The notes beneath the pieces are model-generated. The model worked only from the letters and a program-made list of their open reading frames with translations. It did not search any database and was not told where the DNA came from. Below are positions 1 to 8,201 of a stretch of 30,674 bases of DNA, piece by piece. Each line of letters begins with the position of its first letter. The first letter of the stretch is position 1. The translations under genes were made by a program, and so were the position numbers. Source of the DNA: a virus; IMG/VR virus record IMGVR_UViG_3300011116_000717, positions 1 to 30,674 of that record; one strand, given 5' to 3'.

Positions 1-25
1 GTGTGGCTAGTGTATTTGCTGACAT
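1..25 (-). CDS. Major capsid protein, N-terminal fragment (cut by window edge)
   Basis: Only eight codons are visible (MSANTLAT), starting at base 25 and running off the left edge. The start is chosen because GAGG lies 7-8 bases upstream and a promoter-like sequence lies about 140 bases upstream. The gene directly upstream on the same strand is the scaffold, and scaffold followed by capsid is the usual order in podovirus head operons. The right end of the window carries a capsid-like C-terminus, so both pieces probably belong to one gene on a circular map. The assignment rests on gene order and that match, not on homology in eight residues. Confidence 0.6.
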
Positions 26-157
26 CGTTATACCTCGATAAATTTAATATGAGTTTTTAAAGAGTTCTCTTCTCTCGGTATGTCGAATCAGCAATTGACC
101 CTTGTTGTAATATAGTATGACTTGTAAGTTTTCGCTTTAATTAGGAGATCATGAAGA

Positions 158-195
158 CCATACTAGTTTCTAGCCATACTAATTTTTATTGTCAA
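158..195 (-). promoter_or_regulatory. Probable sigma70-type promoter for the capsid gene, with overlapping repeats
   Basis: On the minus strand a perfect TTGACA (195-190) is followed after 17 bases by TAGAAA (172-167), which matches 4 of 6 bases of TATAAT. The -10 element sits in the short palindrome CTAGTTTCTAG (163-173). It is bracketed by two direct copies of CCATACTA (plus strand, 158-165 and 174-181), which could be a repressor or activator site. The promoter lies just after the scaffold stop and would give the capsid its own strong transcript with a leader of about 135 bases. The boxes are read from the sequence; regulation is inferred. Confidence 0.55.
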
Positions 196-202
196 GCACT
201 TT

Positions 203-1111
203 TTAATTTTTTATTCTCTCAGCTAATTCCCGTCTCCACTCTTCCTTTGTGATCTTCTTATTTGTAGGTTGCTTGGATTTTGGAACTGATTGACTAGATT
301 GAGATTGACTTGTTTTGAGTCTTGCAAGATCGTCTTGTCTGATTTGTTTAAGAAGATCCTCTCCAATGTAAGAAATTCTTTTAGTCGGATCTAGTGATTT
401 TAAAATTTGAGCATTTAGATTTCTAAAGTCTTCCTCCACCAAAGGAATGACTTGCTTTGGATTGACATTAATTCCCTTTTGTTCTGCAATCAACATATAG
501 TTTGCAATTCTTTTGACTACTTCGGGACTCTTAGGAAGAGAGCTACTTTCCAAAGCATCAATAATACTATTAGATATTTCCTGTTGTGCCTGTTGGATAG
601 CAATATTCATCTGCTCTTGTTCTCGTCTGGTTAACTCTTCTTTGTATTGTCTTTCGAGTTCTTCTTTTTCCTGTCTTACTCTTCGGAGTTCTTTTTCATT
701 CTCTGGAAGCATGTCTTCCTCGATTGCCTGAGTAAGATATTCCTCTGCTAGTTGTCTTGGATCATAGCCCGCTCTTTTTAGTAATTCAAAAGGATTAGTC
801 TGAATCATTTCTGCAATTTCTTTGACTAACTTCTCTTGTTGTCTTGCGTTCCGTGTCGCAAAGTCACTTGTCTTTTGTGCTTTGTAAGAAGAAACCATAG
901 TCTTAAATTCTTTGTCTGTCAATGGCTCATTCTCTGGCAATCCCCAAAGTGCTTTGAGTTGTCTTTCATTGATCTGCATCACCTGTCCATTGACTTCCAC
1001 TTTTGCTTCTCTCAATGGTATCTCGGTTGCTTGTGCTACTTCTCCAGATTCCTGTACTACCTCTTCAGATGGGACTGATTCTTCAATCGCTTCTGTTACT
1101 TGTTCTTCCAT
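203..1111 (-). CDS. Head scaffolding protein
   Basis: The protein has 302 residues, is highly charged and Glu/Gln/Lys-rich, and has no membrane segment. A long heptad-like coiled coil runs from about residue 135 to 180 (for example RRVRQEKEELERQYKEEL). The C-terminus is basic (NKKITKEEWRRELAERIKN), as in scaffolds whose helical tail binds the capsid shell. The N-terminus is acidic and low in complexity. It lies between the portal block and the capsid start, the usual scaffold position in podoviruses. AAGGAAAAC stands in front of ATG at 1111. I infer the role from composition and position, since scaffolds diverge too far for motif recognition. Confidence 0.75.
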   Translation of the reverse strand: MEEQVTEAIEESVPSEEVVQESGEVAQATEIPLREAKVEVNGQVMQINERQLKALWGLPENEPLTDKEFKTMVSSYKAQKTSDFATRNARQQEKLVKEIAEMIQTNPFELLKRAGYDPRQLAEEYLTQAIEEDMLPENEKELRRVRQEKEELERQYKEELTRREQEQMNIAIQQAQQEISNSIIDALESSSLPKSPEVVKRIANYMLIAEQKGINVNPKQVIPLVEEDFRNLNAQILKSLDPTKRISYIGEDLLKQIRQDDLARLKTSQSQSSQSVPKSKQPTNKKITKEEWRRELAERIKN

Positions 1112-1135
1112 TTTGTTTTCCTTTATTAATTTTTA

Positions 1136-1870
1136 TTAATCAATTTCGAAGCAAATACAGGGCATTTCATCCTCAAATAAATTACAGTGCTTGTCCTGTT
1201 CTTCTCTTAATTGCTTTAAGCTTATGTCCTTCATAAAAGTATATTGACCGTTTTTAAATTCTGATTCAACTCTCTCTCTCTCTCGATAAACATCGGGATT
1301 AGTTTTCAATAAATGCAGCCATGACTTTTTGCCAGCTCTTACACACCCTCCAGAACAATTATTATGGATATATCCATCTTTATATAGTCTTGGTATTTCT
1401 ATATTGTTTTCTTTTAGCCAATAAGTAATCTTATCTTTAATAAAAAAATCTTTACTTTCTATTAACGGGAATTTAGTCTCTATTCCTAATTTGTCGTATT
1501 GAAATTTAATTCTATCAGCTCTGTGCTTTTCAGAGTAATCAATACCAAAGTAAACAGTGCAATTATTAGAATAATTTTCTTTTAGGTATTTTTGCAAAAC
1601 TTCCACTTTCATATATCGACTACAATTTGGGACTCTGTTAGATCCTAGCATTCCAATTCCATTAAATAACTCTTCTGGGTTATTATATTTATGGTGTTTT
1701 AATCTAATTATTTTTTGGTTAAATAGCTTTTCTAAATCATCCAAAAATCTATATAAATCTAAGTCTTCCCATCCAGTATCTGTAAATATTAATTCAGCTT
1801 CTTTTTTTTCTAAAATTAATTTTGCAACATATGCACTGGTAAGTCCGCCTGATATCGTAATGATATTCAT
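1136..1870 (-). CDS. PAPS reductase-like PP-loop protein
   Basis: The 244-residue protein opens with SGGLTSA (residues 7-13), a form of the SGGxDS pyrophosphate-binding loop of the adenine nucleotide alpha-hydrolase/PAPS reductase superfamily; the usual Asp is replaced by Thr. Other family-like features are FTDTGWE near residue 30, a cysteine in PNCSRYMK near 84, and NNCSGGCVRAGK near 170-181, which could bind metal or an Fe-S cluster. Relatives include sulfate assimilation enzymes, tRNA thiolation enzymes and DndC of DNA phosphorothioation, so its substrate cannot be read from sequence. It overlaps the portal stop by four bases and sits between portal and scaffold, an unusual place for an enzyme. 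A nucleic-acid modification role is possible but inferred. Confidence 0.75.
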   Translation of the reverse strand: MNIITISGGLTSAYVAKLILEKKEAELIFTDTGWEDLDLYRFLDDLEKLFNQKIIRLKHHKYNNPEELFNGIGMLGSNRVPNCSRYMKVEVLQKYLKENYSNNCTVYFGIDYSEKHRADRIKFQYDKLGIETKFPLIESKDFFIKDKITYWLKENNIEIPRLYKDGYIHNNCSGGCVRAGKKSWLHLLKTNPDVYRERERVESEFKNGQYTFMKDISLKQLREEQDKHCNLFEDEMPCICFEID

Positions 1871-3855
1871 ATTGGTACTGCACTTGCTCCGCTAGGAGTC
1901 TGATATCTTTCACCTGTCATCGGATTTGTTGGTAAGTTGGGAAGAGATCCTGTAACCTGTTCCAATGGATTTTCTTGACCACCTTGCGATACTTGTGGTA
2001 TTGATGGATTTTCTGGAGTCTTAGGAGGAAGATTCTGCATTCCCAGTATAGCAAATAAATCAGCATCGCCCGTCCGCATTTGGTTAATGTGGTTTTGAAT
2101 ATGTTCTAATACTACCACTACCAGATCGGGATTGTTTCTTGCTTCTGGGCTGTCTAATAATTGCTTGTGTTCGACGATATGCATAGGATGATTGTCGGTT
2201 ACTAATACAGGAGGATCAATTCCGTCATTCATCTGTTCATTTTCCATTGCAATCAGCATCAATTGTCTTTGCACCGGATCTGTAATTGAATCAAGCTTTC
2301 CATTTTGCAGGACACTGAAATACATGTCTGGGTTTTTGATGAATCCGTATTGCATAAGAGTATCAGCAATTTGTATCTTACCTGCAGTTGTTTTGCTCAA
2401 TGGGTTTCCCATATCAACAATAACTCTGTTCACGTTTTCCAGATCGGCTCCTGAAAATTCCTTCATATATGGAGTGTTCATTTTACCTACAATCGTTGCG
2501 ACTCTGGGAACTGTGGCATAAGATTGAAGCATAGAAATAATTGCTGTTCCACTGTCTTCTAATAACTGTACATATCTTTGTTGAGTCAATTGTAAGAATT
2601 GTATTGCTTGTGATGCAACTAGTGCCAATGCTGCCCCAGACTTTAAGCTTGCCTCTGGATTGCCTCTTACTACTGAGTTGATACCGCTTATAGATTCCAT
2701 CTCATTGACTAGTTCTTTGTATCGGTTAAATATCTCAACAGGAGTTGCAGTCAAGTTCATTGGTTCAGGCTTTCCCATCTTAGGATCATACTGGACTATG
2801 TTCAATCCTCCTGACAATTCCTCGACATCAAGATTAGATCCTCTGGGAACTAATACATTCTGCACTCCAAATGCTTCTTGGTTGGTTTGGATTGTCGATG
2901 CTAGACCGTCAACTGCTCTTTGTATAGGAAGCATATCGAACGATACTGAATACCCAAAAGGACTTGCATAGATTGACCCGGGATGAAGAGCAAAGACTGG
3001 AATCTGTGGATATGGAAGATCACTGTCAAATAATACTGTTCCGCCTTCGATAAATTCTGAGTATCTCCCATTTGGAACTGACTGAGTTTTGTCATGGTAG
3101 AATCTATAGAGAGGAATCAAGTCTGAATCTGTGATCCGATAGAAATCAAGGAAGTCATTCTTGAGAGATCCACTTGTCATCTCTGAGTTTATAATGTCTG
3201 TCTCAAAGTCTGGAAATTTCTTCGCCAGTTCATACTTATTCACAAACTCTCTGACTATTAAGTATTGCCTGTCTTCAAACTTTCTCAAGTAAGGATGCCG
3301 TATGATATCAATTCCAGAACAGGACATAAATTTAATATCACCTTCTTTAATTGGTTCGTTATTTTGCCCTACTCCATACTCTCTTCCTAGTGCCACATCC
3401 CAATTAAGAACGACATAACCTTCACCCGACCAAATAGCAAACTCGACCGCGTCCGCAACATATCTTTCAAGTCGCTTTTCTCTCATATAATAATCCAGGA
3501 GACCTTGTGCAAGCTTGGTTTGTGCTTGACTTGAATAGTCGTTATTGATTGCCCTTGCGTCGAATGTCGGTCTCTGTGATACTGTAATAGAAAGGATTGC
3601 CTGAAGGATTGATCTATAATGATTTACGAACAAGAAGGAGTATTCTCCTGCATCTCCACCTCTGACTGTATCGCCAAGATGATATCCTGCTCTGAAGTAT
3701 TGTCTGTAAGACTTTCTCCAAAGATCCAACATTCCATTGATCCTGACATACTGGTAATAATCATCCACTTTCTTTTGGAGTTCTCCGCCGATCTCATCTA
3801 CTGTAAGATTGGCGAAGTAGGTTGCGTCTGAACTTAATTTCGTTTTAGTTAACAT
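1867..3855 (-). CDS. Portal protein
   Basis: At 662 residues it fits podovirus portals. The N-terminal half has RGGDAGEYSFLFVNHYRSI near residue 65 and a segment around FAIWSGEGYVVLNWD near 140. The central part resembles the portal clip and stem region, with GINSVVRGNPEASLKSGAAL near residues 395-415 followed by a long helix. The C-terminal 60 residues are Pro/Gln-rich and probably disordered. The portal forms the dodecameric ring at the capsid vertex through which DNA is packaged and ejected. It starts one base from the terminase stop, so the two are translationally coupled. Homology is judged from pattern and from adjacency to the large terminase. Confidence 0.85.
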   Translation of the reverse strand: MLTKTKLSSDATYFANLTVDEIGGELQKKVDDYYQYVRINGMLDLWRKSYRQYFRAGYHLGDTVRGGDAGEYSFLFVNHYRSILQAILSITVSQRPTFDARAINNDYSSQAQTKLAQGLLDYYMREKRLERYVADAVEFAIWSGEGYVVLNWDVALGREYGVGQNNEPIKEGDIKFMSCSGIDIIRHPYLRKFEDRQYLIVREFVNKYELAKKFPDFETDIINSEMTSGSLKNDFLDFYRITDSDLIPLYRFYHDKTQSVPNGRYSEFIEGGTVLFDSDLPYPQIPVFALHPGSIYASPFGYSVSFDMLPIQRAVDGLASTIQTNQEAFGVQNVLVPRGSNLDVEELSGGLNIVQYDPKMGKPEPMNLTATPVEIFNRYKELVNEMESISGINSVVRGNPEASLKSGAALALVASQAIQFLQLTQQRYVQLLEDSGTAIISMLQSYATVPRVATIVGKMNTPYMKEFSGADLENVNRVIVDMGNPLSKTTAGKIQIADTLMQYGFIKNPDMYFSVLQNGKLDSITDPVQRQLMLIAMENEQMNDGIDPPVLVTDNHPMHIVEHKQLLDSPEARNNPDLVVVVLEHIQNHINQMRTGDADLFAILGMQNLPPKTPENPSIPQVSQGGQENPLEQVTGSLPNLPTNPMTGERYQTPSGASAVPI

Positions 3856-5258
3856 TATCTTTTAAACATCCTTTTTAGATTTGACTTCTCACTAGACTCT
3901 TTTTCAAAGTTTATGTAATGCGTGCTTGGTAAAGCTGTACTTGTAATTGGGATCGGATTGGAATACTGATCTATGTTCCGTACCATGTAAATCAAACTAG
4001 CCAATGCATCAAAGTGACCATACATATCACTCACATCAAATTGATTCCTTTGCTTGTTCCATATCCCTGCTCTCAAACATCCAATAAGTTCTTGGCAATT
4101 CTCCGAGACATACAATCTTCCCTGTGCTACAAAGACTCTAAGCTCATTGACCATTGCAAGCAAAGTGTCTTTACTGGTTGGAGCAAAGTGGACACCGTGC
4201 ATCAATGACATATCCTGTAGTAATATCACATTGTTATTGTCTGCAATACGTCTAGGTTCTGTCATGTCTTTAAATAGTTCTTCTTCTTTGGCTTGGATAG
4301 TTCTTGCAATTAGATCGGTCGTTGTGTTCTGTCCTGTCAAGATTGATTCATCTACTACTTGTAAGATAGACTTTTTAAAATCATAGTATCCGTACAGAAT
4401 AGCAGTCTTATGTCTTCCTCCAATATCCATAGAGATATAATTATGATAGTACATTCTCCAAGAATCTAGCTCAATCTCTCCCACATAGGAATCATTCCAC
4501 TCTGGCACTACTACAGACATCTCATCTACTACAAACTCACATAGATACTCTCTCTTCCATGTGCTTGAATTGACTCCACCTGCTTCACTGCAATAAAGAT
4601 CCACTGTCTCCTGTTTCAAGCTTTGGTTGTCATAGATCGTAAACTTACTATAATAGTTTCCCCAAATAGCCTCTTGGCATAGTCTAGGAAAATAATGTGC
4701 AGGAGTTCGAGGAGGAGTACTTGAAATTATTGTCCTTCCTCCTGTGGTCAAAGTTTGAGGCATGAGGATATCTTTCAGAACATATTCCAAATCAGAAATA
4801 CTTCCTGCCTCATCAATCAGATTAAGATCCGACCTATGCCCTCTCAGATTCTCGGCATTGTTATTGTCACATCCTGCAATATGTATTTCACTCCCATTAT
4901 TGAATACATACTTTGAGTCCTGAGTCTTGAATGTGGGCTTATACTTGTCTGGGCAATCGTGTAGTATCTCGATCATGATAGGCTGTATAATTTCTTTAAG
5001 TTGCTTCTGAGTAGGTGCCGCAAATCTTATTAGTTTGTTCGGGCTCTGTAAAGCTTGCTCGATTGCAAGTAGACAAAGTATAAATGACTTCCCAAACCTC
5101 CGAGTACAGTTTATGACGTGCTTTATAGAATTTGATCCTTTGATGCTATCATACAATTTAATCTGATAAGGAAGTAGTTTGTAGTACAAGTCTCCCTGTT
5201 CCCATGATTCCAGGATGAGTTCATTGTATAGAAGTCTTTCTCTTGAGATAGCGTTCAT
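3855..5258 (-). CDS. terL: Terminase large subunit
   Basis: The 467-residue packaging motor has an N-terminal ATPase with the Walker A-like loop TRRFGKS (residues 52-58). A Walker B segment with catalytic Glu, LNLIDEAG, lies near residue 145, and a coupling-motif-like ISSTPPRT near 178. The C-terminal nuclease is of RNase H fold type, with metal-binding acids in SMDIGGRHKTA near 270 and further acids in DNNNVILLQD and FDALASLI. It docks on the portal and pumps DNA into the prohead, cutting the concatemer. Length and motif order are normal. It overlaps the small-subunit candidate by four bases. Confidence 0.92.
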   Translation of the reverse strand: MNAISRERLLYNELILESWEQGDLYYKLLPYQIKLYDSIKGSNSIKHVINCTRRFGKSFILCLLAIEQALQSPNKLIRFAAPTQKQLKEIIQPIMIEILHDCPDKYKPTFKTQDSKYVFNNGSEIHIAGCDNNNAENLRGHRSDLNLIDEAGSISDLEYVLKDILMPQTLTTGGRTIISSTPPRTPAHYFPRLCQEAIWGNYYSKFTIYDNQSLKQETVDLYCSEAGGVNSSTWKREYLCEFVVDEMSVVVPEWNDSYVGEIELDSWRMYYHNYISMDIGGRHKTAILYGYYDFKKSILQVVDESILTGQNTTTDLIARTIQAKEEELFKDMTEPRRIADNNNVILLQDMSLMHGVHFAPTSKDTLLAMVNELRVFVAQGRLYVSENCQELIGCLRAGIWNKQRNQFDVSDMYGHFDALASLIYMVRNIDQYSNPIPITSTALPSTHYINFEKESSEKSNLKRMFKR

Positions 5259-5674
5259 CCGTTATTGCTTCCTATCTCGGATCTAAGCTTATCTATCAAC
5301 ATCCTTCTTTCTTCTGAACTAAGCTTCTCTTGAGTTATCGACTCACCTTTTGAAGTCACGTCTAATAGTTCCGATACCTTACCATGTCCAGAGTCAAAGA
5401 GTTCTCTGAATGCTTGAACATCTCCCTTAAGTGCTTTCCCTATAAGAGATATAACAAGATGATCTTGTATCTGTAGTGTTTCGGTTTGTCCTGTAATCGG
5501 GTTTACTTTTTTATAGTTTGCCTCTAGCCATTCACGGACTATTGTGGATCGGTTTCTAGCTCCCTTTGGTCTGCCATTTGGGTTGTGACCTGGTTCACCT
5601 GCTTTTTGTGGTTTTAAATTATCAAGCCTATTTCTCTTTTCTTGATTATTTCTTGATTTTGCAGGCTTGCTCAT
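5255..5674 (-). CDS. terS: DUF5681-type protein, candidate terminase small subunit
   Basis: The protein has 139 residues. Its N-terminus carries the motif PGHNPNGRPKGARNRST (near residues 28-45), typical of DUF5681-type proteins that often lie just upstream of the large terminase. The middle is helical and could form a DNA-binding helix-turn-helix and oligomerisation region. The C-terminus is charged (SSEERRMLIDKLRSEIG). It overlaps both neighbours by four bases. From position and family it is the probable DNA-recognition subunit of the packaging enzyme. No biochemical role can be read from the sequence directly. Confidence 0.75.
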   Translation of the reverse strand: MSKPAKSRNNQEKRNRLDNLKPQKAGEPGHNPNGRPKGARNRSTIVREWLEANYKKVNPITGQTETLQIQDHLVISLIGKALKGDVQAFRELFDSGHGKVSELLDVTSKGESITQEKLSSEERRMLIDKLRSEIGSNNG

Positions 5675-6369
5675 TGGTGCGTTAAGGTCGGAATTGCACC
5701 GCCCTCTTCCTCCTGGAATGGAGTCGCATCGCTATCTATGCTTTTAACGCTTTTTTTTGGATATGGTTTTTTTAATTTTTCACATAGTTCTTTCATGTCA
5801 ATAGTTAATGGATAAAGATATTTTATTTTTCCTTTTGTGATATATTCTGAAATTTGTTTTGCTCTATAAACAATCTTTGCATTTTGTAAAGTTTTTTGAA
5901 AGCCAAATCTTTTACATTTATCAGAGATTGTTTTTCCGTGAATTCTTTCCCCATCAATAATGAATGAAGCATCTTTTTTGTTTATCATTGATGTGCCAAC
6001 ATAATACCAATTTGTAGCTTGATAAATTGTTCCAAAATGATTTTGATCTATATCTGCATAACTAATTATTAATTTACATAAAGGGAGTGATTTTTTAAGA
6101 ATTTTCAAACTTATTGAAAGGGCTTTGCCTGTGCCTTCCTGCTTACCATTCAAGGCAATTCTGACCAATTCTATTACATTGCCTTGCTTTAAATTATACT
6201 GTGCCGCTAAATTATTATTTGCTCCAGTTCCATAAAGGACAACTCCACACCATTCGTTTTTATTATTAAATACAGAGTATCCAAAAACATTTACTGGAAC
6301 AGATTTCGCATAATGAAAATTCTTACAAGCATATTCAATAGCTTTTCTACTTGCAATTTCCAATCTCAT
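5671..6369 (-). CDS. mom: Mom-like DNA adenine modification protein (GNAT fold)
   Basis: This 232-residue protein resembles the Mom family. It has NFHYAKSVP at residues 17-25, then GVVLYGTGANNN and ELVRIALNGKQ around 42-80, and a C-terminal part typical of the GNAT fold (YADIDQNHFGTIYQATNWYYVG). In phage Mu, Mom converts adenine to a carbamoylmethyl-type modified base that protects DNA from restriction. Here the gene is wedged between a ParB-like gene and the terminase genes with four-base overlaps on both sides, which suggests modification is timed with packaging. The last 30 residues (after about 200) are acidic and Pro/Ser-rich. Family membership is judged by motif; the exact modification is inferred. 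Confidence 0.8.
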   Translation of the reverse strand: MRLEIASRKAIEYACKNFHYAKSVPVNVFGYSVFNNKNEWCGVVLYGTGANNNLAAQYNLKQGNVIELVRIALNGKQEGTGKALSISLKILKKSLPLCKLIISYADIDQNHFGTIYQATNWYYVGTSMINKKDASFIIDGERIHGKTISDKCKRFGFQKTLQNAKIVYRAKQISEYITKGKIKYLYPLTIDMKELCEKLKKPYPKKSVKSIDSDATPFQEEEGGAIPTLTHQ

Positions 6370-6905
6370 AACTCACCTGCTGAAACACTAAAGAAAGCAT
6401 CTGGGCAAATTTTATTTAATAAATCTTTTATAGGTTGCTCACATCCTGACAAATCTAATACTGTTGGAAAAGTTATTTTCATGGTTGCAGGTTTGTTTTT
6501 TTCTTCTCCTATTAATTCATCTTCATTTGGAGGAATAGCAAAATCTGGCACATCCAATCCCCATTCTGTCAGTTCATCTGTATTCCACTCATTCGCCAAC
6601 ATAGCCCAATCCCACTCACCAAAGCCAACATTGTCCTTGATGATAAATTCACGTTGTTGCTCTTCTGTGAGATCATCCGCAAATATTACAGGCACTTTCT
6701 TGATGCCTGCTTCCTTACAAGCTTTCATTCTCATATTGCCACCTAAGACAATCATGTCCTTGTTAACTACAATCGGACGTATTTCAAGCATTCTAGGAAA
6801 AGTTTTAATCGACTCCACTAACTTATGAAATTTATCATCCTTGATTATTCTAGGATTGTTAGGGTTAGATTTGATATCGGAAAGGTTTACTTCTCTGCTA
6901 TTCAT
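6366..6905 (-). CDS. ParB/sulfiredoxin-fold protein
   Basis: The 179-residue protein has the ParB-like N-terminal domain: NPNNPRII near residues 15-22, an ESIK helix, and the nucleotide-binding signature GGNMR at 55-59 (family GGxxR). It continues with EFIIKDNVGFGEWDWAMLANEW, characteristic of phage ParB-like proteins that occur alone or fused to DNA methyltransferases. Those relatives are linked to DNA modification rather than plasmid partition, and no ParA is present here. It overlaps the Mom-like gene by four bases. Possible activities are CTP or ATP hydrolysis, nuclease action or target choice for modification. The family is secure; the role is inferred. Confidence 0.85.
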   Translation of the reverse strand: MNSREVNLSDIKSNPNNPRIIKDDKFHKLVESIKTFPRMLEIRPIVVNKDMIVLGGNMRMKACKEAGIKKVPVIFADDLTEEQQREFIIKDNVGFGEWDWAMLANEWNTDELTEWGLDVPDFAIPPNEDELIGEEKNKPATMKITFPTVLDLSGCEQPIKDLLNKICPDAFFSVSAGEL

Positions 6906-7165
6906 TTTGCTATCTTACTCACTGGCTTGCTACTCCACATCCTACATGACCAATACTTAGGACTAGTCTTATCATTAGCCTCATCACATCCATGTCTTGA
7001 TCTAAATGCAGCCCGTCTTTCTGGACTGTCCCGCTTGATTTCCATGTTCGGATCTCCAAAGGTAACTTTGACTATCTTACCTGTCTTCTTTGACTTGACA
7101 TAGACACCAAACTTTTTATTTGATCCACTAGGAAGTCTGAAAGGTTTATTCAATAACTTATCCAT
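6902..7165 (-). CDS. Conserved phage protein with GDPNMEIKRD and YWSCRMW motifs
   Basis: The 87-residue basic protein begins with a beta-rich part (KKFGVYVKSKKTGKIVKVTF). It then carries GDPNMEIKRDSPERRAAFRSRHGC, here read as two blocks around residues 36-60, and ends with KYWSCRMWSSKPV. I recognise the motif set as one that recurs in many phage genomes, alone or joined to head-associated proteins, without an established function. Two cysteines and one histidine (RHGC, WSC) could bind a metal. It is coupled to the ParB-like gene by a four-base overlap and to the membrane protein upstream by eight bases. Confidence 0.7.
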   Translation of the reverse strand: MDKLLNKPFRLPSGSNKKFGVYVKSKKTGKIVKVTFGDPNMEIKRDSPERRAAFRSRHGCDEANDKTSPKYWSCRMWSSKPVSKIAK

Positions 7166-7352
7166 CTCTCCTCCTCATGCCCTGTGCGACTCTAATATTA
7201 GACACTTGATCCTCTAGTGCTTTTATCCTCTCTTCATAATCCACAACATCTTCATTCTTAATTTCTTTCTTATTAATAATTATAGTCTTATATATATCAT
7301 ACAATATTGCCTCTGTCACTATCACAATTAAAGCTATCGATACCCACATCAT
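7158..7352 (-). CDS. Small membrane protein with one helix and a coiled coil
   Basis: The protein has 64 residues. Residues 2-20 form a hydrophobic helix (MWVSIALIVIVTEAILYDI). A charged linker follows, then a heptad-like stretch, YEERIKALEDQVSNIRVAQ. The layout resembles small membrane-anchored phage proteins and some accessory holins, but it lies far from the lysis genes. No family was recognised. The gene overlaps the one downstream by eight bases and is two bases from the GNAT-like gene upstream. Confidence 0.6.
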   Translation of the reverse strand: MMWVSIALIVIVTEAILYDIYKTIIINKKEIKNEDVVDYEERIKALEDQVSNIRVAQGMRRRDG

Positions 7353-7354
7353 AA

Positions 7355-7813
7355 TTAATCCATATCATGATTATCAATTAAGTCAATCACTAATTTTTTT
7401 GCCACCTTGTTCTTACTTTCGACAATCTGACCGTCTTCTTTCATCCCACATCGTTTTAACCAATTAATCGCTCTTGTATTATTATTGTATAGATAGCATG
7501 TAAACCCATCTTTACCTTGAGTAATTGCATTCCAGAACCGTATTAAATTCTCTTTACTCCTCTTATCAGGATGTACACCAAAAGAATATAATACCCATTC
7601 ACTATGAGCATAGATCCAAACTATGAAAAACTTGTGATAATTATCTACTATGTAATATGACTTTGGATATTCTCGTAATGCATCCTGAATTCTTTTTAAT
7701 ATTTTAACTGAAATCTTATTATTATCTAATACAAACTCAGGATCGCAATACTTATACAAATCTCTGTCACTTGTAAATATATCTAAAATTAAATGTGCTT
7801 CAACCGTCTCCAT
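7355..7813 (-). CDS. GNAT-like acetyltransferase-fold protein
   Basis: The 152-residue protein has the C-terminal half of a GNAT fold. A beta strand with WVLYSFGVHPDKRSKENLI (near residues 73-91) is followed by a helix, then FTCYLYNNNTRAINWLKRCGMK near 104-125, the usual GNAT beta6/beta7 region with Asn and Arg. This arrangement is known in T7-type small proteins of the gp13 kind and in phage proteins near head genes. The acetyl-CoA loop is degenerate, so catalysis is uncertain. It overlaps the nuclease gene upstream by 14 bases. Confidence 0.6.
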   Translation of the reverse strand: METVEAHLILDIFTSDRDLYKYCDPEFVLDNNKISVKILKRIQDALREYPKSYYIVDNYHKFFIVWIYAHSEWVLYSFGVHPDKRSKENLIRFWNAITQGKDGFTCYLYNNNTRAINWLKRCGMKEDGQIVESKNKVAKKLVIDLIDNHDMD

Positions 7814-8201
7814 GTATTATCCTATCTATAGTTGTCTTTACATATTCTTTTGGGTAGTAATCGTTTTTGCTTAACTGCATAAAATCGTCACTTGTAAATC
7901 TTATAAGTTTATAACCTGCCAAAATATAATCATTATACTTTCTCACGTCCTGAGCATACCCAAACCCACGATTGTGCCTGCCTTGATTCCATATCCCTCC
8001 TTCAATCTCTATAAGACAATTGTATTTCTTTAAATAGAAGTCTGCTCTGAATCTCCTTTTAGGTATCGGACAAAATTCTGCTATAAAATCTATATTGTGA
8101 AATACAAGAAACTTTCTAAACGGTTCCTCGTATTTCTGTTTATCTGATATAAATTTTGTTCTTTTAATTTTTGTTAGTAAGTGGTCTCTAGGATGGTTCA
8201 T
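7800..8201 (-). CDS. Vsr/DUF559-like endonuclease
   Basis: In this 133-residue protein the core resembles a PD-(D/E)xK nuclease: RFRADFYL with Asp54, then NCLIEIEGG with Glu65 and Glu67, followed by GGIWNQGRHNRG and DVRKYNDYILAGYKLIRFT. That run is characteristic of the Vsr/DUF559-like group, in which the final Lys position is often replaced. Likely tasks are branch resolution or nicking during replication and packaging, or attack on host or rival DNA. The start codon lies inside the end of the small paralogue upstream, with a 14-base overlap, so the pair is translationally coupled. The fold call is firm; the substrate is unknown. Confidence 0.75.
   Translation of the reverse strand: MNHPRDHLLTKIKRTKFISDKQKYEEPFRKFLVFHNIDFIAEFCPIPKRRFRADFYLKKYNCLIEIEGGIWNQGRHNRGFGYAQDVRKYNDYILAGYKLIRFTSDDFMQLSKNDYYPKEYVKTTIDRIIHGDG

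Noticed and set aside
6313-6828. Rightward open frame of 171 codons across the Mom-like and ParB-like genes
   Set aside because: It lies opposite two well supported genes, lacks a ribosome site and shows no family motif.
6366-6905. ParB as part of a plasmid partition system
   Set aside because: No ParA-like gene or parS-like repeats are seen, and the C-terminal motifs match the modification-linked phage ParB-like group.
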